Part shown: in pieces, positions 9,059-18,425 of the stretch
How positions within the stretch are numbered: position 1 is the stretch's first letter
Layout: the number at the start of each line of letters is the position of its first letter
Assembly: GCA_945913015.1 (NCBI GenBank)
Contig: CAMECH010000002.1
Location: 91,593 to 155,592 of the forward strand
From: an uncultured Bacteroides sp.
Lineage (GTDB): Bacteria > Bacillota > Clostridia > Lachnospirales > Lachnospiraceae
DNA length: 64,000 bases
Direction: 5' to 3'
Position numbers and translations under genes: made by a program
The notes under the pieces: model-generated
The model's database searches: none
The model's input: the letters and a program-made list of their open reading frames with translations, nothing else
Told to the model about the DNA's origin: nothing

Positions 9059-9319
9059 CTATTCGTTATTTTGGGTAAGGAAATTTGTAATTCCTTCTAT
9101 TGCACTTTCAGCGTCATCTCCGTCTGCCGTTATAACAAGCTCTTCGCCTGACTTAATTCCAAGTGTCATCATTCCCATAATGCTCTTGGCATTAAATTTC
9201 TTTTCTCCGCTTATCACATGTATGCTGCTTTTATACTGGCTTGCTATCTGAACAATCATTGCCGTTGCTCTTGCATCTGTACCTGATGCGATTTCAACCT
9301 TAATATTTTTTGTTATCAT
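9059..9319 (-). CDS. crh: HPr-family protein of Crh type (no His15, Ser46 kept)
   Basis: An 86-residue HPr fold. HPr passes phosphate in the sugar PTS through His15; here the usual GLHARPA is GTDARAT with Asp at position 15, so PTS transfer should be lost. The regulatory serine loop is intact (AKSIMGMM, Ser46), the site phosphorylated by HPr kinase. Bacillus Crh likewise lacks His15 (it has Gln), keeps Ser46, works only in catabolite repression with CcpA and is encoded after whiA (yvcL). The gene here lies just downstream of whiA, and hprK begins the same operon. The RBS is GGAGG, nine bases from the ATG. I infer a Crh-like regulatory role. A functional PTS HPr would have to be encoded elsewhere. 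Confidence 0.85.
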   Translation of the reverse strand: MITKNIKVEIASGTDARATAMIVQIASQYKSSIHVISGEKKFNAKSIMGMMTLGIKSGEELVITADGDDAESAIEGITNFLTQNNE

Positions 9320-9350
9320 TTGATATCTCCTCCACTTAATTGTGCTGCAA

Positions 9351-10301
9351 TCACACTTTAGCGTCGCCTCGCAGGCTTTCTGCGATTTCGCTCAGCTTCC
9401 GGAGTCTGTGATTAACTCCTGATTTTCCAACCGGCGGAGACAAAAGTCCGCCTAAATCCTTCAGATTCATATCCGGATTTTCAAGCCGTGCAACTGCCAC
9501 ATCACGAAGTCCGGCATTCAGGCTTTCAAAGCCTATCGTATCACGTATACACTCTATGTCTTCTATCTGTCTTACTGCTGCCAAAACCGTTTTATTCAGA
9601 TTTGCAGTCTCACAGTTTACCTGTCTGTTAAGGCTGTTGCGCATTTCCTTGAGAATTCTCACATTTTCAAAATTCATCAGAGATACGCTTGCTTCCATAA
9701 CATTGAGCAGGTCGGAAATCTGTGTTCCTTCCTTGACATATACCACATAGTATTTTTTGCGCTGAATCACTTTGGCCTCAGCATCAAATGTATTCATGAC
9801 ATCCCTTATCTGGCAAGCCTGAACAGGGGTATCACACACCACTTCAAAATGATAGAACTTGTTTGGGTCACTGACAGAGCCCGCCGCAAGAAATGCGCCT
9901 CTGATAAACGCTCTTTTGCAGCACGTCATCTGAATCAGCATCGGATTAACAAGTCCATTCGGCAAAACAAGCTTTCCATCCTCAAGCACTTTAAATGCCT
10001 GAAGCATCTTTTGCACCTGTCTGTCATCATCCAGCTGTACCGTGTATGTATTTCCCTTTTTCAGATTAATATCCTCTTTAGGATTACAAGCATTTATATT
10101 AAATGTTTTTTCTAATAATGTAAAGCATTTTCTTATAACAATTTTATTTTCGGTAGAAATTTTTAATGAAAATAAACCATTTTCATCCTTCTCCACCCTG
10201 CCGCAAAGTGCCACAATCGCTGCCAGCTCTGCAATCTGACAGTGTCTTGCTGTCCCTGTATGGCGTGAAAGCTCTTCTTTTACATCCGCTGAAAACGACA
10301 T
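9351..10301 (-). CDS. whiA: DNA-binding protein WhiA
   Basis: A 316-residue protein of the WhiA family, which joins a LAGLIDADG-type fold to a C-terminal helix-turn-helix and affects cell division and chromosome segregation in Gram-positive bacteria. The N-terminus MSFSADVKEELSR, the central RGAFLAAGSVSDPNK and the C-terminal HTH (LKDLGGLLSPPVGKSGVNHR) all match. I choose the ATG at 10,301, preceded by GAGG, over an in-frame ATG six codons earlier. It lies between rapZ (34 bp upstream) and the Crh-like gene (31 bp downstream). The yvcK gene that usually sits between rapZ and whiA in Bacillus is absent here. Confidence 0.94.
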   Translation of the reverse strand: MSFSADVKEELSRHTGTARHCQIAELAAIVALCGRVEKDENGLFSLKISTENKIVIRKCFTLLEKTFNINACNPKEDINLKKGNTYTVQLDDDRQVQKMLQAFKVLEDGKLVLPNGLVNPMLIQMTCCKRAFIRGAFLAAGSVSDPNKFYHFEVVCDTPVQACQIRDVMNTFDAEAKVIQRKKYYVVYVKEGTQISDLLNVMEASVSLMNFENVRILKEMRNSLNRQVNCETANLNKTVLAAVRQIEDIECIRDTIGFESLNAGLRDVAVARLENPDMNLKDLGGLLSPPVGKSGVNHRLRKLSEIAESLRGDAKV

Positions 10302-10335
10302 ATCCTTCCTCATTTCCAAGAGTCTGTTGCATAAT

Positions 10336-11208
10336 CTAACCCTTAGTCTTTATATCTTTGTCTATATCCCTGTGCTCTGTCTTAAGGCCGTATTCCATTC
10401 CCGAAAGCCGTTTTGCAATTGCATTCGCAAGCGTTACCGAACGATGTTTACCGCCCGTGCAGCCAATCGCAATTACAAGACTGTTCTTGCCTTCAAGCAC
10501 ATAGTTCGGAATCAAAAATCTTAACATATCCTCAAGCTTATCAAGGAACTGTGCGGCAGCGTCAAACTGCATGACATACTCCTGTATTTCCCTGTCATTG
10601 CCTGTAAGATGCCTAAGCCCCTCAATATAATACGGATTAGGCAGAAAACGCACATCAAACACAAGGTCTGCATCTGCAGGAATCCCGTATTTAAAGCCGA
10701 ATGACAATACTGTTATAAACAGATTGCTGAATTGCTGGTCATTGACAAATATTCTTTCAAGCTCCTGTTTTAATTCTCTTGTCAGAAGCTGGCTTGTATC
10801 TATAATATAATCGGCTTTCTTCTTAAGAAAACTAAGCTTTTCACGTTCAAGCCTGATACCCTGGTCTACACGCCCCTCTTTTGCCAGCGGATGTGTACGC
10901 CTTGTCTCCTTATACCTCTTTACAAGGACATCATCACTGGCATCAAGATAAAGTATTCTGTAATCGAACCTGCGCCACTTCATCTCATCAAGTACATTTG
11001 AAAGCTCATCAAGTGCATCACCGCTTCGGATATCCACGCCAAGCGCTATATCACTGCCTTCCTTCTCCTGTGAAAACGCAAGCTCTGCAAACTTCATTAC
11101 AAGCGAAATAGGCATATTGTCGCAGCAGTAATATCCTGCATCTTCAAGTACTTTTAATGCTGTTGATTTTCCTGCACCTGACATACCGGTCACAATTACC
11201 ATTCTCAT
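10336..11208 (-). CDS. rapZ: RNase adapter / nucleotide-binding protein RapZ (YvcJ)
   Basis: A 290-residue P-loop protein. The N-terminal Walker A is GMSGAGKS (residues 7-14) and the C-terminal half has the family stretch IAIGCTGGKHRSVTLA. In Firmicutes (YvcJ) it binds and hydrolyses nucleotides and affects competence; in enterobacteria RapZ controls glucosamine-6-phosphate synthase RNA decay. I take the ATG at 11,208, seven bases after GGAGA. It is separated from murB by 28 bp. Its place among murB, whiA, crh and hprK is the conserved Gram-positive arrangement linking carbon control and the cell wall. Confidence 0.94.
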   Translation of the reverse strand: MRMVIVTGMSGAGKSTALKVLEDAGYYCCDNMPISLVMKFAELAFSQEKEGSDIALGVDIRSGDALDELSNVLDEMKWRRFDYRILYLDASDDVLVKRYKETRRTHPLAKEGRVDQGIRLEREKLSFLKKKADYIIDTSQLLTRELKQELERIFVNDQQFSNLFITVLSFGFKYGIPADADLVFDVRFLPNPYYIEGLRHLTGNDREIQEYVMQFDAAAQFLDKLEDMLRFLIPNYVLEGKNSLVIAIGCTGGKHRSVTLANAIAKRLSGMEYGLKTEHRDIDKDIKTKG

Positions 11209-11236
11209 ATCTGTCTCCATTTCAACTGCCAACACT

Positions 11237-12142
11237 TCAAATCTTCTTTACTTCAAGTTCAAGCTCGACTCCATAAATCTGCTTGATTTTCCTTTTGACT
11301 TCATCAGTCAGTTCTATGACATCACAGGCTGTAGCACTGCCTGTATTAATTACAAATCCGGCATGCTTCTCTGAAACCTGCGCTCCTCCGACCTTAAATC
11401 CCTTAAGTCCTGCATCTGCAATCAGCTTACCCGCAAAAAATCCTTCCGGCCTTTTAAATGTGCTGCCTGCGCTTGGATATTCAAGCGGCTGCTTCTCCCT
11501 GCGCTTTTCTGCAAGTTCTTTCATCCGGGAGCGTATCTGTGCCTCGTCACCTTTCTCCAGCTTAAATACCGCCAAAAGCACTATATATCCTTTTTTCTGG
11601 ATAATACTTGTTCTGTACCCCAGTTCAAGTTCATCATTGGAAAGCGTCACCACATTGCCCTCTTGTGTAAGCACAGTTGCCGACACAATTATGTCTTTGA
11701 TTTCTCCGCCGTATGCTCCGGCATTCATGACAACTGCTCCGCCTACCGTCCCCGGAATTCCCGATGCAAACTCAAATCCGGTAAGTCCTTTTGCCGCAGC
11801 CTCGTTGCCAATTCTCGAAAGCTTTGCCCCTGCCTGAACCGATATCATGTCATTATCCTGCATTGTGATATCCGAAAATTCCTCTCCGAGCCTGATAATC
11901 ATCCCCCGGTATCCTTCATCACTTATCAGCATATTGCTTCCGTTACCAAGAACATAATATGCAATACCATGTCTTTTTGCACATTCAGTAAGCGCTTTTA
12001 TTTCTTCGATGCTTTCAGGTTTCACAAAATAATCGGCATTGCCGCCTATTCTGAATGTTGTATGCAATTTCATCGGTTCGTCAAGAAGCAATCTGTCTTC
12101 ACCGACAATTGCCTTCACCTCATCAACAAAAACTGATTCCAT
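11237..12142 (-). CDS. murB: UDP-N-acetylmuramate dehydrogenase MurB
   Basis: Cytoplasmic flavoenzyme that reduces UDP-GlcNAc-enolpyruvate to UDP-MurNAc with NADPH; 301 residues. FAD-binding features are visible: TTFRIGGNADY, VLGNGSNML and GIPGTVGGAVVMNAGAYG. The catalytic stretch YPSAGSTFKRP contains the active serine. AQVSEKHAGFVIN near the C-terminus is typical of the shorter (type II) MurB. It lies 36 bp after the ROK kinase gene and 28 bp before rapZ, so is probably co-transcribed. Confidence 0.96.
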   Translation of the reverse strand: MESVFVDEVKAIVGEDRLLLDEPMKLHTTFRIGGNADYFVKPESIEEIKALTECAKRHGIAYYVLGNGSNMLISDEGYRGMIIRLGEEFSDITMQDNDMISVQAGAKLSRIGNEAAAKGLTGFEFASGIPGTVGGAVVMNAGAYGGEIKDIIVSATVLTQEGNVVTLSNDELELGYRTSIIQKKGYIVLLAVFKLEKGDEAQIRSRMKELAEKRREKQPLEYPSAGSTFKRPEGFFAGKLIADAGLKGFKVGGAQVSEKHAGFVINTGSATACDVIELTDEVKRKIKQIYGVELELEVKKI

Positions 12143-12178
12143 AACTTACCTGACATGTTCCTTTCAAAACTAAATGAA

Positions 12179-13135
12179 TTAATTTTTTTGCATCATATTC
12201 ATGACAAGATGTGCTGCGCCATATATTCCGGCATCATTGCCGAGCTTTGCCTGAATAATTGGTGTGTTTCTGCTTGGATGGAATACATTTTTCTGATAGC
12301 TGCTGCGCACAAGCTCCAAAAGGAAATCTCCTGCTGCCGCCATACCTCCGCCAAGCATTATGCACTCAGGATCTGCAATACCTGCGGCACACGCAAGTCC
12401 TATTCCGAGATACTCCGCCACTCTTTCTACAGTTTTCATTGCTATCGCATCGCCGCTCTTCGCCTCATCAAATATGACTTTAGCTGATATATAATTCTGG
12501 TTTCTGAGAGATGACGGTTGCTCCGATTCATTGAGAAAACGCATCGCGGTTCTGACAACTCCCGTAGCGGATGCCACCTGCTCAAGGCATCCTGTTTTAC
12601 CGCAGTTGCACCGTTCAGTCTCATCAAAGACTACGGGAATATGCCCTATCTCAGCAGCAGCTCCGTTAGCACCGCAAAGCGGCTTTCCATCTATGATAAT
12701 TCCTCCGCCGACACCCGTTCCGAGCGTTACAAAAAGCATGCTTGACACCTTCATGCCCGCTTCACAGTATTCTCCCAGTGCTGCCATATTTGCATCATTA
12801 CCTGTAAATACGGGAATCCCCGTCAAATCTTCAAGTATCTTTCCGGCATTAATAACTCCCCATCCGAGATTGACACATTTGTTGACTGTGCCGTCAGCCA
12901 TTACAGACCCCGGAACACCAAGTCCTATTCCTGCTATATTTTCAGACAAAAGCCCCGACTTAACCGTCTGTTCCTTCACAAAGTCTGCAATATCCTGCAA
13001 AATATGGCTTCCGCCTTCTTCCTTGTTAGTCGGAAACTCAAATTTGCCGCACAGCTTTCCGTCCTTGTCAAAAAGCCCCGCTTTAACCGATGTTCCTCCT
13101 ATGTCTATGCCATAATAGTACATATCAGATTTCAT
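12179..13135 (-). CDS. ROK-family glucokinase
   Basis: A 318-residue sugar kinase of the ROK family, probably ATP-dependent glucokinase (GlcK-like). The phosphate-1 motif YYGIDIGGTSVKAG is at the N-terminus, VTLGTGVGGGIIIDG is the glycine-rich binding stretch, and the ROK zinc motif is C-N-C-G-K-T-G-C-L-E (around residue 180). The 3' end of hprK overlaps its start. Three ATGs are in tandem; the third (13,135) is nine bases after GAGG, with a further candidate at 13,123. There is no N-terminal HTH, so it is a kinase rather than a ROK repressor. Its operon partners hprK and a Crh-like protein make a role in glucose-linked control plausible, but sugar specificity is inferred. Confidence 0.9.
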   Translation of the reverse strand: MKSDMYYYGIDIGGTSVKAGLFDKDGKLCGKFEFPTNKEEGGSHILQDIADFVKEQTVKSGLLSENIAGIGLGVPGSVMADGTVNKCVNLGWGVINAGKILEDLTGIPVFTGNDANMAALGEYCEAGMKVSSMLFVTLGTGVGGGIIIDGKPLCGANGAAAEIGHIPVVFDETERCNCGKTGCLEQVASATGVVRTAMRFLNESEQPSSLRNQNYISAKVIFDEAKSGDAIAMKTVERVAEYLGIGLACAAGIADPECIMLGGGMAAAGDFLLELVRSSYQKNVFHPSRNTPIIQAKLGNDAGIYGAAHLVMNMMQKN

Positions 13136-14078
13136 CATCATCTTCCTCTGTCTTCATAAGGTTTTCCTGAACACGCCTGTAAAGTTCTTTGGCCGCATTA
13201 TATCCCATAGCCTTCGTTCTGTGGTTGACGGCAGCCGCCTCAACAATTACGGCAAGATTACGGCCCGGGCGTATAGGTAATGTATGGCACACTACCTTGT
13301 TACCAAGATATTCAGTATACTCTTCTTCAAGTCCAAGTCTGTCATATTCTTTTTCACGATTCCAGTCCTCAAGCTTGATAACCATATCTATCTGCTGTGT
13401 CTCTTTGACGCTCTCAACACCAAACTGTGTCTTTACGTCAATGATTCCGATGCCTCTTAACTCAATGAAATATTTTGTGATTCCCGGAGCTGTTCCTATA
13501 AGTGTTTCATCGCTTACTTTGCGGATTTCAACGGCATCATCCGTTACAAGACGGTGTCCGCGCTTGATAAGCTCAAGGGCAGCTTCGCTTTTTCCAATAC
13601 CGCTTTCGCCTGTTATAAGCACGCCTACACCATATACATCAACAAGAACACCGTGAATTACTATGCACGGTGCAAGCTGCACATTCAGCCAGCGTATTGT
13701 CTCTGCCATAAATGAAGATGTTGCATCATGCGATTTAAGCACAGGCACTCCGTACTTCAACGCAATTTCAATCACACTGTCATCCGGCTCTAAATCCCTG
13801 CAGAATACCACACATGGAATATTGCTTGACAAAAGCTGTGTATATCTTAATTTTCTTTCATCAGGCGACAATGAATCCAGATAAGCCTGCTCAACATATC
13901 CGATTACCTGAATGCGTTCATTGTCAAAATGGTCATAAAAACCTGCAAGCTGCAAAGCCGGTCTGTTTACATCAGGCTGATGTACCCATATTGATGCAGT
14001 ATCAATCTGTGGTGTCTTGTTGATAAGCTGCATTTTCTTTATGATTTTGGATAATTTTACTTTTTCAGAAGCTGCCAT
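13125..14078 (-). CDS. hprK: HPr kinase/phosphorylase
   Basis: Bifunctional enzyme that phosphorylates HPr and Crh on Ser46 at high ATP and fructose-1,6-bisphosphate, and removes the phosphate when phosphate rises. 317 residues, full length. Walker A is GESGIGKS (157-164), with the catalytic His in IHG (142) and acidic pair D180-D181 in the family signature RGHRLVTDDAVEI. The C-terminal HPrK signature ELRGIGIIDVKTQFG is present. First gene of a six-gene operon ending with its likely substrate, the Crh-like HPr. A good promoter is at 14,199-14,227. The leader contains GGAATGGAG, resembling the 3' end of the dispersed repeat. Confidence 0.96.
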   Translation of the reverse strand: MAASEKVKLSKIIKKMQLINKTPQIDTASIWVHQPDVNRPALQLAGFYDHFDNERIQVIGYVEQAYLDSLSPDERKLRYTQLLSSNIPCVVFCRDLEPDDSVIEIALKYGVPVLKSHDATSSFMAETIRWLNVQLAPCIVIHGVLVDVYGVGVLITGESGIGKSEAALELIKRGHRLVTDDAVEIRKVSDETLIGTAPGITKYFIELRGIGIIDVKTQFGVESVKETQQIDMVIKLEDWNREKEYDRLGLEEEYTEYLGNKVVCHTLPIRPGRNLAVIVEAAAVNHRTKAMGYNAAKELYRRVQENLMKTEEDDDEI

Positions 14079-14198
14079 ATTCTTCTTGTCTCCATTCCGG
14101 GAACACTTTTTCGCTCACAAAATGCTTATGGAAACGCTTTTTCCGCCGCACAGGATAATTTGTGGCATTCCCAACACAAATTCACTTATATTATTTAC

Positions 14199-14227
14199 AT
14201 TATAATCTATCCAACTTTATCAATCAA
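14199..14227 (-). promoter_or_regulatory. Promoter of the hprK operon
   Basis: TTGATT, 17-bp spacer, TATAAT on the minus strand, about 120 bp upstream of hprK in the gap after uvrC. Confidence 0.65.
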
Positions 14228-14241
14228 CCGCAAACACAATA

Positions 14242-16173
14242 TTAATGAAAATACCGGTATATGTTTTCCGCAACCTGCCTCGTTATGCCGTCTGCCTGCA
14301 TAAGCTCCTCAACATCTGCATTTCTTATGACATTAATATCCAGAAAATGTTTCATCAGTGCACGTCTTCTCGCCGGACCTACCCCCTCAATATCATCAAG
14401 CACAGAACTCACCTGTGCCTTGCTCCTCAGGCTTCTGTGATACTCAATCGCAAACCTGTGAGCCTCGTCCTGCACCCTTGTAATAAGCTTAAATCCTTCG
14501 CTGTGCCTGTCAATCGGTATTTCAATATTATTGTAATACAGTCCTCTTGTTCTGTGACTGTCATCCTTGACCATTCCGCATACAGGAATACTAAGTCCAA
14601 GCTCACCAAGCACCTCAAGCGCGATATTAACCTGCCCGCGCCCGCCATCCATCATAATCAGATCCGGATATACATTAAAACCTGACAGATGCACTTTTTC
14701 TGTTTTAATTTCAGCATCATCCGCATTTACTATTATTTCCTGTTCTTTTAAAAGCCTGTCCTTGTGCTCCTGTTCCGTAAGAATTCTTTTTTCTTCCATT
14801 CCTCTTGTAAAACGCCTTGTAAGCACTTCTCTCATGCTCTTATAGTCATCGGGGCCTTTGACTGTCCTAATCCTGAACTTTCTGTAATCGTTGTTCTTCG
14901 GTCTTCCATCCTCAAACACTACCATTGAGCCTACAGATTCAATACCGTTAGTATTGGAAATATCGTATGCCTCGACCCTCTTTATCTTCTCAATGCCCAG
15001 CCAGTCTGCAACCTCCTGCATTGCGCCGGTTGTTTTCTTCTGCTCGTTCTTAATGCGCTCATTATCCTTTTCAAGCACCATCTGCGCATTCTTAAATGCA
15101 AGCTCTACCATCTTTTCTTTTGTACCCTTTTTAGGTGTAATGATTGACACCTTAAGTCCGCGCTTTTTGGTAAGCCATTCACTTATTACAGCGTTTTCTT
15201 CAAGCTCGTCCTGTACCATAATTGTTCCCGGAATAAATGGTGTTCCGCCATAATACTGCTTCATAAATTCCTGAATAATTTCGCTGCGGCTGTCATTGGC
15301 TGCGACAGACATATGAAAATGTTCTCTTCCAAGAAGCTTTCCGCCCCTGATAAAAAATACCTGCACCACAGCATCATCTCCCTGCATAGCACAGGCAATA
15401 ACATCCCTGTCCTCAAATCCGCTGTCTGTAATTTTCTGTTTCTGGGATATCTGCTTAACGCTTGCAATCAAATCACGGTACTCAGCAGCCTCCTCAAACT
15501 CAAGCTTATCGGATGCCTCCATCATTTTACTCTTAAGGCTGTTAAGAATCCCTGTGTAATTACCGTTAAGAAAATCAATAACCTGCTTTATGGCTTCGTG
15601 GTATTCCTCCTCACTCACACAGCCCTGACACGGTGCACTGCACTGTTTTATGTGATAATTAAGGCATGGCCTGTCCTTGCCTATATCCGCCGGAAGTTTT
15701 CTGTTGCACGTTCTGATTTTATACAGTTTGCACAGAAGTTCTATTGTATCCTTGACCGCTCCTGCACTGGTGTATGGTCCGAAATATCTGCATTTATCCT
15801 TTTTCATTGTTCTTGCAAAAAGCACACGGGGATATTTCTCATTAACAGTAACCTTTATGAACGGATATGACTTATCATCCTTGAGCATAGTATTGTACTT
15901 GGGACGATGTTCCTTAATCAGATTGCACTCAAGTACCAGCGCTTCCAGCTCTGAATCCGTAATTATATATTCAAAATGGTCAATATTGGACACCATATGC
16001 TGGATTTTCACCGAGAGATTCCTGCTGCTCTGAAAATACTGCCTCACGCGGTTCTTAAGGCTGATTGCCTTACCTACATATATAATTGTGTCAGCTTTAT
16101 CATGCATAATATAAACTCCCGGTTTTGCCGGAAGTTTTTTCAATTCCTCTTCAATATCAAACATATCTTTCAC
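14242..16173 (-). CDS. uvrC: Excinuclease ABC subunit C
   Basis: Nucleotide-excision repair nuclease subunit making the 3' and 5' incisions with UvrB. About 640 residues: N-terminal GIY-YIG domain ([19 protein letters not shown]), cysteine cluster ([15 protein letters not shown]), UVR/UvrB-interaction helix ([13 protein letters not shown]), RNase H-like C-terminal domain ([12 protein letters not shown], then [11 protein letters not shown]) and a terminal helix-hairpin-helix ([16 protein letters not shown]). The start is uncertain. A GTG at 16,173 is six bases after GGGA; ATGs at 16,164 and 16,185 are alternatives. The leader again shows the AAAGCGT-NNN-GGAATGG motif shared with the dispersed repeat. 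Confidence 0.94.
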   Translation of the reverse strand: MKDMFDIEEELKKLPAKPGVYIMHDKADTIIYVGKAISLKNRVRQYFQSSRNLSVKIQHMVSNIDHFEYIITDSELEALVLECNLIKEHRPKYNTMLKDDKSYPFIKVTVNEKYPRVLFARTMKKDKCRYFGPYTSAGAVKDTIELLCKLYKIRTCNRKLPADIGKDRPCLNYHIKQCSAPCQGCVSEEEYHEAIKQVIDFLNGNYTGILNSLKSKMMEASDKLEFEEAAEYRDLIASVKQISQKQKITDSGFEDRDVIACAMQGDDAVVQVFFIRGGKLLGREHFHMSVAANDSRSEIIQEFMKQYYGGTPFIPGTIMVQDELEENAVISEWLTKKRGLKVSIITPKKGTKEKMVELAFKNAQMVLEKDNERIKNEQKKTTGAMQEVADWLGIEKIKRVEAYDISNTNGIESVGSMVVFEDGRPKNNDYRKFRIRTVKGPDDYKSMREVLTRRFTRGMEEKRILTEQEHKDRLLKEQEIIVNADDAEIKTEKVHLSGFNVYPDLIMMDGGRGQVNIALEVLGELGLSIPVCGMVKDDSHRTRGLYYNNIEIPIDRHSEGFKLITRVQDEAHRFAIEYHRSLRSKAQVSSVLDDIEGVGPARRRALMKHFLDINVIRNADVEELMQADGITRQVAENIYRYFH

Positions 16174-16237
16174 ACCATTTCCCATTCCAAGAACGCTTTA
16201 TTGCAATTTATCCCACCGGCACTGCATAAAACACTCA

Positions 16238-16281
16238 GGGCAGGCACATCACGCATCAGATAATGCATGGCGTTCCTGCCC
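16238..16281 (-). terminator. ftsH terminator
   Basis: GGGCAGG / CCTGCCC outer stem with an inner ATGCAT-type stem, followed on the minus strand by TGAGTGTTTT. It lies between ftsH and uvrC. Confidence 0.7.
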
Positions 16282-16298
16282 CTCTAAGCTGATTCCAA

Positions 16299-18212
16299 TC
16301 AATCTGCAAATTCTGCCGCAGCAGGTACAGGCTGTGGATTTTTAACTTCGTTATATATTTCCATAAACTGCTTTCCTGTTATCGTTTCCTCCTCATACAG
16401 GAAATCGGCAATTTTGTCCAATACACTGCGGTTTTTGGCAAGCAATGCTTTTGCCTCTTCAAAACATTTCCTAAGGAGTTCCCTCACCTCTGAATCAATC
16501 TCTGCTGCCGTTACATCGCTGCAATTAAGCACTGTACGTCCGTCCAGATATCTGTTTTCAACTGATTCAAGACTCATAAGTCCAAATTTATCCGACATTC
16601 CGTACTGCGTAATCATAGCTCTGGCCATACTTGTAGCCTTCTCTATGTCATTGGATGCACCTGTCGTGACGCTGTCAAACACAAGCTCTTCGGCTGCTCG
16701 TCCGCCAAGCAGCGTGACTATCCGGGTCATAAGCTCATCCTTTGTCATGAGGTATTTCTCTTCTTCAGGAACCTGCATTACATATCCGAGTGACCCCATA
16801 GTACGCGGTACAATCGTTATCTTCTGAACCGGCTCTGCATTTTTCTTCAAGGCAGTAATAAGCGCATGTCCGACTTCATGGTAAGCAACAGTTCTTTTTT
16901 CTTCTTTGCTTAAGATTCTGTCCTTCTTCTCCTTACCCGCAATGACTACCTCAACAGCTTCAAACAAATCTTTCTGTGAAACATATTTTCTCCCTGCCTT
17001 TACAGCCATGATAGCTGCTTCATTAATCATGTTAGCAAGGTCAGAGCCTACTGCTCCGGATGTTGCAAGTGCAATGGCATCAAGGTCAACCGTATCATCC
17101 ATAAGAACGCCCTTTGAATGAACCTTAAGAGTATCGACTCTTCCTTTAAGGTCAGGTTTATCGACAATAATTCTTCTGTCAAATCTTCCCGGTCTTAAGA
17201 GTGCCTTATCAAGCACATCCGGTCTGTTTGTTGCGGCAAGTATGAATATACCCTTGGAGGCGTCAAAGCCATCCATCTCCGACAAAAGCTGGTTGAGTGT
17301 CTGCTCACGCTCATCATTGCCACCAAGCTTTGAATCCCTGCTTTTACCGATTGCATCAATTTCATCTATAAAAATAATACATGGTGCCGACTGCTGTGCC
17401 TGCTTGAACAAATCTCTAACACGGGATGCACCCACACCAACAAACATTTCCACAAAATCAGAACCGGAAAGTGAGAAGAACGGAACTTTCGCCTCACCGG
17501 CAACTGCCTTGGCCAGAAGCGTCTTACCTGTTCCCGGAGGTCCTACAAGAAGTGCACCTTTCGGAAGCTTTGCACCGATATGCGAATATTTCTCAGGATT
17601 ATGCAGGAAATCAACTATCTCAGTGAGTGATTCTTTCGCTTCATCCTGCCCTGCCACATCTTTAAATGTGACTCCGGTCTCCTTCTGTACATATACCTTG
17701 GCATTGCTTTTTCCGACACCCATGCCCATAATTCCGCCGCCGTTCTTGGCCATTCTCCTGTAAATAAGTCCGAACAGCAGATAAATGAAGAGAAGCGGCA
17801 GGACATATGCAACCAGGAAATCAACTATTGATGAATTGGTGCTCGGTATATATCCGCTGAATTTTATGTTATTTTCTTCAAGTTTGCCTATTATCTCGTC
17901 ATCATTAAGATATCCCGTATAGTACGTATACTTAACACCCATAGAATTATTCTGCTTCACGGGCTCTATCAGTATTCTGTCCGATTCAAACGAAACTTTG
18001 GCAATCTCTCCGTCATCAATCATATCAAGGAACTCATCATAAGTCACTTCCTTGTAAGTTGCGTCCTTAACCATGCTGTTAAGCCAGCTTATTCCGATAA
18101 ACGTAATTAATGCCGCAATAATCAAAATTACTATTGTCTGATTAAATTTGGGACCACGGTTTCCATCCTGATTGCCGCCGTTGCCCTGACTGTTATTCTG
18201 TCTATTATCCAT
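16299..18212 (-). CDS. ftsH: ATP-dependent zinc metalloprotease FtsH
   Basis: Membrane-anchored AAA+ protease degrading unneeded or damaged proteins; 637 residues. A Gln/Asn/Gly-rich N-terminus leads into TM1 (about 26-45), an extracytoplasmic domain and TM2 (about 130-150). The AAA domain has Walker A GPPGTGKT (224-231), Walker B IIFIDEIDAIG and the SRH NRPDVLDKALLRPGRFDR. The zinc site HEVGH is at about 455, with the third ligand in the later peptidase region. The C-terminus is a normal flexible tail. It is divergent from pyrG, with its own promoter at 18,263-18,291. Confidence 0.97.
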   Translation of the reverse strand: MDNRQNNSQGNGGNQDGNRGPKFNQTIVILIIAALITFIGISWLNSMVKDATYKEVTYDEFLDMIDDGEIAKVSFESDRILIEPVKQNNSMGVKYTYYTGYLNDDEIIGKLEENNIKFSGYIPSTNSSIVDFLVAYVLPLLFIYLLFGLIYRRMAKNGGGIMGMGVGKSNAKVYVQKETGVTFKDVAGQDEAKESLTEIVDFLHNPEKYSHIGAKLPKGALLVGPPGTGKTLLAKAVAGEAKVPFFSLSGSDFVEMFVGVGASRVRDLFKQAQQSAPCIIFIDEIDAIGKSRDSKLGGNDEREQTLNQLLSEMDGFDASKGIFILAATNRPDVLDKALLRPGRFDRRIIVDKPDLKGRVDTLKVHSKGVLMDDTVDLDAIALATSGAVGSDLANMINEAAIMAVKAGRKYVSQKDLFEAVEVVIAGKEKKDRILSKEEKRTVAYHEVGHALITALKKNAEPVQKITIVPRTMGSLGYVMQVPEEEKYLMTKDELMTRIVTLLGGRAAEELVFDSVTTGASNDIEKATSMARAMITQYGMSDKFGLMSLESVENRYLDGRTVLNCSDVTAAEIDSEVRELLRKCFEEAKALLAKNRSVLDKIADFLYEEETITGKQFMEIYNEVKNPQPVPAAAEFAD

Positions 18213-18262
18213 TATTTTCTTTTCTCTTTCTATATTTAATGTGCATTTATTTACATGGGATT

Positions 18263-18291
18263 ATTATATGGATTTTTTGCAATAAAATCAA
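18263..18291 (-). promoter_or_regulatory. ftsH promoter
   Basis: TTGATT, 17-bp spacer and TATAAT on the minus strand, about 50 bp upstream of the ftsH start, in the divergent ftsH-pyrG gap. Confidence 0.65.
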
Positions 18292-18425
18292 CTCCATATA
18301 ATGTGAATTTTATATGTACGAAATTTTTTTAAATACTTGTGGAAATTAAATTAGTTTCGTTGTATACTATAAAAGTGTTTGTAAATTGTTTGTAATATAT
18401 GAACTTACTACGAAGGAGGTTTATC

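Noticed and set aside
18213..18425. Bacillus-type pyrG attenuator
   Set aside because: There is no terminator hairpin or initial G-run between the likely start of transcription and pyrG.
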